Below, piece by piece: positions 59,406 through 64,000 of a DNA stretch of 64,000 bases. The translations under genes and the position numbers were made by a program. The stretch spans positions 1 through 64,000 of the forward strand of contig JAUYVH010000007.1 in NCBI GenBank assembly GCA_030715135.1. The letters are read 5' to 3'. The notes below the pieces were generated by a model. The model ran no database searches. It was given only the letters and a program-made list of their open reading frames with translations, and was not told where the DNA came from. Source of the DNA: Keguizhuia sedimenti (lineage in GTDB: Bacteria > Pseudomonadota > Gammaproteobacteria > Burkholderiales > Burkholderiaceae_D). Each line of letters begins with the position of its first letter. The stretch's first letter is position 1.

Positions 59406-61844
59406 TTGAGCCAATTTCCATATTCTATTCCCAGCCGAGAGGAGATACTCGGCATACTCCGTACAACGTCCGAGCCGCAAGATATTGAAGCGATCGCAGA
59501 TGCGTTGACGGTCAGCGCCGGCGAAATCGACGGATTGATGCGACGCCTGAACGCGATGGAACGCGACGGCCAGATTAAAACCAATCGTTCCGGCCGATAC
59601 CAGCTTGCCAACCAAACCAATTTTATCGAAGGTAGAATCAGCGGGCATCGCGACGGGTATGGGTTTCTGGTTCCTGACGATGGAAGCGAAGACGTCTTTC
59701 TGCCCGAAAAGGAAATGCAGAAAGTCCTGAACGGTGATCGCGTCTACGCACGCATTGCAGGCACGGATCGCCGCGGGCGCCCTGAAGGCGCAATTGTCGA
59801 AGTCATTGCACGGGCCAACTCCCACGTTATCGGACGGCTGCTCAATGAAAACGGAGCATGGATCGTCGTCCCTGAGGACAAGCGCATCGGCCAGGATATC
59901 CTTCTGGCCGGTTCCCCGGGAAAGGCAAAATCCGGCCAGGTCGTCAGCGTGGAACTGCTTGAGCAGCCGTCGAAGTACACGCAACCCGTCGGCAAGATTG
60001 CCGAAGTGCTGGGTGATATCGACGATCCCGGCATGGAAATCGAAATTGCCGTCCGAAAGTACGGTGTGCCGCACGAATTTTCAGAAGATGCGAAAAAACT
60101 CGTCGCCAAAATCCCGAATGAGGTCCGACCGGCGGATCTGTCGGACCGCGTTGATTTGCGCGATATTCCCCTGGTGACAATTGATGGCGAAGATGCGCGC
60201 GATTTCGACGACGCTGTGTACTGCGAGCCTGTCAAGATCGGCCGTTCCAAGGCTTATCGTTTGATCGTAGCGATTGCCGATGTCAGCCATTATGTGCAGC
60301 CTAACGATGCGATTGATGCAGATGCACTTGAGCGCAGTACGTCAGTTTATTTTCCCCGGCGCGTCATCCCGATGCTGCCCGAGAAACTTTCCAACGGATT
60401 GTGCTCGCTGAACCCGGACGTTGACCGTCTTACATTGGTCTGCGATGCAGTGATCACGGCAAAGGGCGACATCAAGGCGTATCAGTTTTATCCAGCGGTG
60501 ATTCATTCCGCGGCACGCCTGACTTACACGGAAGTGGCGGCCATACTCGGGAATACGAAGGGGCCCGAAGCCGTCAAGCGCGGGGCACTGGTACCGCATC
60601 TGCTGCACCTCTATGAACTGTTTCATGCACTTTTGCAAGCGAGAAGAGAGCGCGGTGCGATCGATTTCGAAACGACGGAGACTTATATCGTCAGCAACGC
60701 GGCAGGCAAGATCGAAAAAATTCTTCCGCGCACGCGCAACGATGCGCATCGATTGATCGAGGAATGCATGCTGGCCGCGAATGTCTGTGCGGCGGATCTG
60801 CTGCACAGGCATAAGCATCCAAGCCTCTACCGTGTCCATGCCGTACCCAGCGCGGAGAAGCTTAACCAGCTCCGCACATTCCTGAAGCAGCTTGGATTGC
60901 ATTTGGGCGGCGGGGAAAGCCCGACAGCATCCGATTACGCCGAACTCCTGGAGAAGATTAAGCTTCGTCCGGACGCCACGCTGCTGCAGACCATGTTGCT
61001 GAGGTCGATGCAGCAGGCGGTATATGGTCCGGAGAATATCGGCCACTTCGGACTTGCATATGAAGCCTATACGCATTTTACGAGCCCGATCAGGCGTTAT
61101 CCCGACCTGCTGACGCATCGCGCGATCAAAGCCATCCTGCAGGGCAAGCGATATGAGCCAAAGGGACTTGACACTTCCATATTGAACACCATGCTGTCAC
61201 CCTCGGCGCGGAAAATGCAGGCGCAGGAAAAAGCCAAGGGCAAGAAAAAGACGCAGGAAGAGAACACGATATGGCATGCCCTCGGTGTGCATTGCTCGGC
61301 CAATGAGCGGCGTGCAGACGAGGCTTCCCGTGACGTGGAAGCATGGCTCAAATGCTATTTCATTCGCGACAAGCTGGGCGAGGAATTCACCGGCACGATT
61401 TCCGGCGTTGCTTCGTTCGGCATTTTTGTACAACTGGACGATTTGTATATTGAAGGACTGGTTCATGTCACCGAGCTGGGTGCGGATTACTTTCAGTATG
61501 ACGAGACCCGCCATGAGCTGCGCGGCGAACGCACCGGAATACGCTACCAGCTCACCGATCGTGTAACCGTTCAGGTCAGCCGGGTCGACCTCGATGCGCG
61601 CAAAATCGATTTGCGTCTGGTTAACGAACCAAGCATACGCACCCTTTTAAAGAACGAGGCAAAGCGCGCCGACAGCGAACAATCGCGGCCCAAGAAGTCC
61701 AAGGGCGAACAGACCAAAGCCGGGAAGAAATCGGCAGCCGCAAGCGGAGCCTCGAAATCAAGGCAGGCAAAGGGTACAAGCAAGACGGCTTCCAAGGCGC
61801 GTTCACCGAAAGCAGGTGCAAAGTCGAGTAGAAAGAAACGCTGA
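59406..61844 (+). CDS. rnr: Ribonuclease R
   Basis: An 812-residue 3'-5' exoribonuclease that degrades structured RNA. An N-terminal winged helix (about 10-70) leads to cold-shock OB folds (about 75-230). The RNB catalytic domain has TIDGEDARDFDDAVY with the metal-binding Asp residues and YTHFTSPIRRYPDLLTHRAI. An S1 domain (about 655-735) and a Lys/Ser/Ala-rich tail of about 75 residues follow. Translation appears to start at TTG 59406, since the family N-terminus SQFPYSIPSREEIL follows it and no ATG is near. Confidence 0.95.
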   Translation: MSQFPYSIPSREEILGILRTTSEPQDIEAIADALTVSAGEIDGLMRRLNAMERDGQIKTNRSGRYQLANQTNFIEGRISGHRDGYGFLVPDDGSEDVFLPEKEMQKVLNGDRVYARIAGTDRRGRPEGAIVEVIARANSHVIGRLLNENGAWIVVPEDKRIGQDILLAGSPGKAKSGQVVSVELLEQPSKYTQPVGKIAEVLGDIDDPGMEIEIAVRKYGVPHEFSEDAKKLVAKIPNEVRPADLSDRVDLRDIPLVTIDGEDARDFDDAVYCEPVKIGRSKAYRLIVAIADVSHYVQPNDAIDADALERSTSVYFPRRVIPMLPEKLSNGLCSLNPDVDRLTLVCDAVITAKGDIKAYQFYPAVIHSAARLTYTEVAAILGNTKGPEAVKRGALVPHLLHLYELFHALLQARRERGAIDFETTETYIVSNAAGKIEKILPRTRNDAHRLIEECMLAANVCAADLLHRHKHPSLYRVHAVPSAEKLNQLRTFLKQLGLHLGGGESPTASDYAELLEKIKLRPDATLLQTMLLRSMQQAVYGPENIGHFGLAYEAYTHFTSPIRRYPDLLTHRAIKAILQGKRYEPKGLDTSILNTMLSPSARKMQAQEKAKGKKKTQEENTIWHALGVHCSANERRADEASRDVEAWLKCYFIRDKLGEEFTGTISGVASFGIFVQLDDLYIEGLVHVTELGADYFQYDETRHELRGERTGIRYQLTDRVTVQVSRVDLDARKIDLRLVNEPSIRTLLKNEAKRADSEQSRPKKSKGEQTKAGKKSAAASGASKSRQAKGTSKTASKARSPKAGAKSSRKKR

Positions 61845-61847
61845 TTC

Positions 61848-62591
61848 ATGAAAAATAAAATAATTTTCGGCTTCCATGCCGTCACTGCGCGCATACGTCA
61901 CGATGCGTCCTCTGTCGAAGGAATTTATGTCGATGCAGGAAGGCATGACCGACGCATGCATGACCTTCTGAAAGCAGCCAAGGATGCAAATGTCAGGATC
62001 ATCCAGGCCGACGAGCAGCGTCTTGCCAATATGGTTGGAACCAGGCGCCACCAGGGCGTCGTTGCGGTAGCGGGCGAGCTTTCCCTGGCGCGCAACCTCG
62101 ATGAATTGCTCGATGCCATTGTCGGTCCGCCTTTGCTGTTGATTCTTGATGGCATTACCGATCCGCATAACCTGGGCGCTTGCCTGCGCGTTGCGGACGG
62201 CGCCGGCGCGCACGCAGTGATTGCGCCCAAGGACAGAGCGGTCGGATTGAATGCGACCGCTGCAAAGGTTGCCAGCGGAGCGGCCGAAACCGTGCCTTAC
62301 ATCACGGTTACTAATCTTGCCCGGACAATGCGCGAGCTCAAGGAGCGCGATGTCTGGCTGATAGGGACGACGGAAGACGCGGATAAAGGACTCTATGAGG
62401 CGGATTTTTCGGGACCTGCAGCGCTGGTCATGGGCTCCGAGGGAGAAGGGATGCGACGGCTGACAAGAGAAACCTGTGACGTGCTGGTCAGTATTCCCAT
62501 GTTCGGAGCGGTCGAAAGCCTTAACGTTTCTGTCGCTTCCGGTATCTGTCTTTTTGAAGCAAGACGACAACGCCTCGTAGCCGGGAAGTAG
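61848..62591 (+). CDS. rlmB: 23S rRNA (guanosine-2'-O-)-methyltransferase RlmB
   Basis: A 247-residue SpoU-family enzyme. The N-terminal substrate domain begins [15 protein letters not shown]. The knotted methyltransferase domain has [36 protein letters not shown] and the terminal [18 protein letters not shown]. It methylates G2251 of 23S rRNA in E. coli. It follows rnr by three bases, the same order as in E. coli. Confidence 0.96.
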   Translation: MKNKIIFGFHAVTARIRHDASSVEGIYVDAGRHDRRMHDLLKAAKDANVRIIQADEQRLANMVGTRRHQGVVAVAGELSLARNLDELLDAIVGPPLLLILDGITDPHNLGACLRVADGAGAHAVIAPKDRAVGLNATAAKVASGAAETVPYITVTNLARTMRELKERDVWLIGTTEDADKGLYEADFSGPAALVMGSEGEGMRRLTRETCDVLVSIPMFGAVESLNVSVASGICLFEARRQRLVAGK

Positions 62592-62671
62592 TTTAAATCT
62601 TGAGAGACTGCCAGCAAAGCGTGGTTGAAAGCGTTAAGATTACGCCTTCGACGAAAGACCGCCAGTTAAAT

Positions 62672-63421
62672 ATGTTTAGTAGCATTCGTGAAGACATTGC
62701 AAGCATCAGGGAACGTGATCCAGCCGCGCGCTCGACGTGGGAGGTGATCACGTGTTATCCGGGCCTGCATGCGATCGTGGTGCACCGGTTGGCGCATTGG
62801 TGCTGGCTGCGAGGCTTCAAATGGCTGGGGCGCTTCATATCGCACATTGGCCGCGGCTTGACCGGCATCGAGATCCATCCGGGTGCGAAGATCGGGCGCC
62901 GGGTTTTTATCGATCACGGTTTCGGCGTGGTGATCGGTGAAACCGCAGAGGTCGGCGACGGCTGCACGATCTATCAAGGCGTGACACTGGGCGGTACATC
63001 GCTCAGCAAGGGCGCAAAACGCCATCCCACTCTTGCGAACGGGGTCATTATCGGAGCAGGCGCAAAAGTGCTGGGGGCATTTACCGTTGGCGAAGGCGCA
63101 AAGGTCGGATCGAACGCGGTAGTCGTGCGTGAAGTTCCGCCGGGTGCAACCGCGGTCGGCAATCCGGCGCGAATCATCGAAAAGGATGCGCAGAACTTAA
63201 GGGATGAAACTGCGGCGCGCATGTTTGCTGCATATGGCGTCACTCCCAACGGCGATGATCCTTTATCCAAGGCCCTTCATGGCTTGATCGACAATGCAGC
63301 GACGCAGGAGCATCAGATGCTCATGATTCTCCAGGCGCTGAACGCTGCAGGAATCCGATGCGATACCTTGCCCGAGCTGCAGAAGTTCGACCCGCAACAT
63401 TTGAATAAGCTTGTCGAATGA
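62672..63421 (+). CDS. cysE: Serine O-acetyltransferase
   Basis: A 249-residue enzyme of cysteine synthesis that acetylates serine. A helical N-terminal region (1-60) leads to a left-handed beta helix of hexapeptide repeats, with [40 protein letters not shown] and [17 protein letters not shown]-terminal tail of about 75 residues follows. The ATG at 62672 gives the family start MFSSIREDI; the upstream extension is leader sequence. It overlaps the next gene by four bases. Confidence 0.95.
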   Translation: MFSSIREDIASIRERDPAARSTWEVITCYPGLHAIVVHRLAHWCWLRGFKWLGRFISHIGRGLTGIEIHPGAKIGRRVFIDHGFGVVIGETAEVGDGCTIYQGVTLGGTSLSKGAKRHPTLANGVIIGAGAKVLGAFTVGEGAKVGSNAVVVREVPPGATAVGNPARIIEKDAQNLRDETAARMFAAYGVTPNGDDPLSKALHGLIDNAATQEHQMLMILQALNAAGIRCDTLPELQKFDPQHLNKLVE

Positions 63422-64000
63422 CCGATCCTCAATTGAATGCCTCGTCGGACAGCATGCAGACCGGTCAGAGTCCCGAACATATAGCGCTTGATCCGGTGGA
63501 AGTTCGTATCTTGTCCGTCATGGCCGAAAAAGAAGCGCTGACGCCGGACAACTATCCGCTTTCCCTGAACGCACTTACGAACGGCTGCAATCAGCTATCC
63601 AGCCGCGACCCGATCATGAATTTGTCGGAGCCTGAGGTTCAGGATGCATTGGACCGTCTCATACAGCGAAAGCTCGTCTCGGAAGTTCGTCAGGCCGGTG
63701 CAAGGGTCGCAAAGTATGAGCATCGCATGCGCATCCAGTGGACGCTGGAGCAGGATAAGCTCAGTGCCCTTGTCATGCTGATGTTGAGAGGGCCGCAAAC
63801 AGCAGCAGAAATTCGCACTCGCTCCGGGCGCTTGCATGAATTTCCCGGGATCGCGGATGTGGAAGAGGTCTTGCAGTTCTTGATCGACAAGTACCCACCT
63901 CTGGTGAACAGGCTGCCGCGTGCAGCGGGAACCAAAGAGACACGCTATGCGCACACATTCTTTGGAGAGATATTCCAGGAGCCGCAACGTGATTATGCAT
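63418..64000 (+). CDS. YceH-family (DUF480) protein, 3' end beyond window
   Basis: The ATG at 63418 overlaps the cysE TGA. At least 194 residues are visible with no stop before the edge. The translation shows [38 protein letters not shown] and [18 protein letters not shown], and near the edge [11 protein letters not shown]. This is the DUF480/YceH family, with two winged-helix-like domains. Function is unknown. About 25 residues at the N-terminus precede the conserved region. Confidence 0.93.
   Translation, partial: MTDPQLNASSDSMQTGQSPEHIALDPVEVRILSVMAEKEALTPDNYPLSLNALTNGCNQLSSRDPIMNLSEPEVQDALDRLIQRKLVSEVRQAGARVAKYEHRMRIQWTLEQDKLSALVMLMLRGPQTAAEIRTRSGRLHEFPGIADVEEVLQFLIDKYPPLVNRLPRAAGTKETRYAHTFFGEIFQEPQRDYA

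Overview
The window looks like chromosomal DNA of a betaproteobacterium in the Burkholderiales, most like the Oxalobacteraceae (Herminiimonas, Janthinobacterium, Collimonas or Herbaspirillum type). This is inferred from gene order and protein style. The order mdh / GntR regulator / sdhCDAB-sdhE-gltA / odhAB-lpdA, then surE-pcm-nlpD-rpoS, then ndk-rlmN-pilW-rodZ-ispG-hisS-yfgM-bamB-der-hfq-hflX-hflKC-DUF2065-hisZ-purA-rnr-rlmB, is typical of that group. Nearly all of it is housekeeping core; the accessory character is confined to the first 9 kb.

Bases 1-8918 hold a probable old integration in a tRNA gene. An intact tRNA-Pro(GGG) lies on the minus strand at 8842-8918. A 48-base copy of its 3' half, from the anticodon loop to CCA with one mismatch, lies in the same orientation at 521-568 and is followed by its own strong terminator. 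The roughly 8.3 kb between carries a glycolate/lactate module: glcF, glcE, glcD and a FadR-type regulator on the minus strand, and a divergent LctP/GlcA-family permease. It also carries a frameshifted umuD-like remnant and about 0.8 kb of non-coding debris with several perfect inverted repeats. No integrase remains.

Bases 9090-12005 hold an M14 cytosolic-type carboxypeptidase overlapping a small CYTH phosphohydrolase, and a DUF2863-like protein. Bases 12175-29808 form a TCA-cycle supercluster. acnA, an MliC-like secreted protein, a CitE-like lyase and mdh run leftward. A GntR/UTRA regulator, sdhCDAB, sdhE, gltA, odhA, odhB and lpdA run rightward. A perfect 24-base palindrome in the mdh/regulator intergenic space is the likely operator, and a structured leader precedes odhA.

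Bases 29817-33566 hold small envelope or unknown genes, the ZapE ATPase, a PP2C phosphatase and a YdcH-like peptide. Bases 33660-41722 hold a DinG/YoaA-type helicase, then the stress and repair series surE-pcm-nlpD-rpoS-exonuclease with overlapping or abutting genes, and rlmD. Bases 41820-58476 hold a Bax-inhibitor-1 protein (minus strand), ndk, and the long tightly packed run from rlmN to purA, covering RNA modification, pilus and shape proteins, isoprenoid synthesis, histidyl-tRNA charging, outer-membrane assembly, ribosome GTPases, Hfq and the HflKC complex. The right end carries a purine phosphoribosyltransferase, tRNA-Leu(CAG) on the minus strand, rnr, rlmB, cysE and a YceH-family gene cut by the window edge.

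I did not find a clearly new biological system. The best leads are the tRNA-flanked glycolate/lactate segment, the two GntR operator candidates, the odhA leader, and a few odd proteins (His-rich tail on HisS, N-terminally extended Pcm, overlapping M14/CYTH pair).
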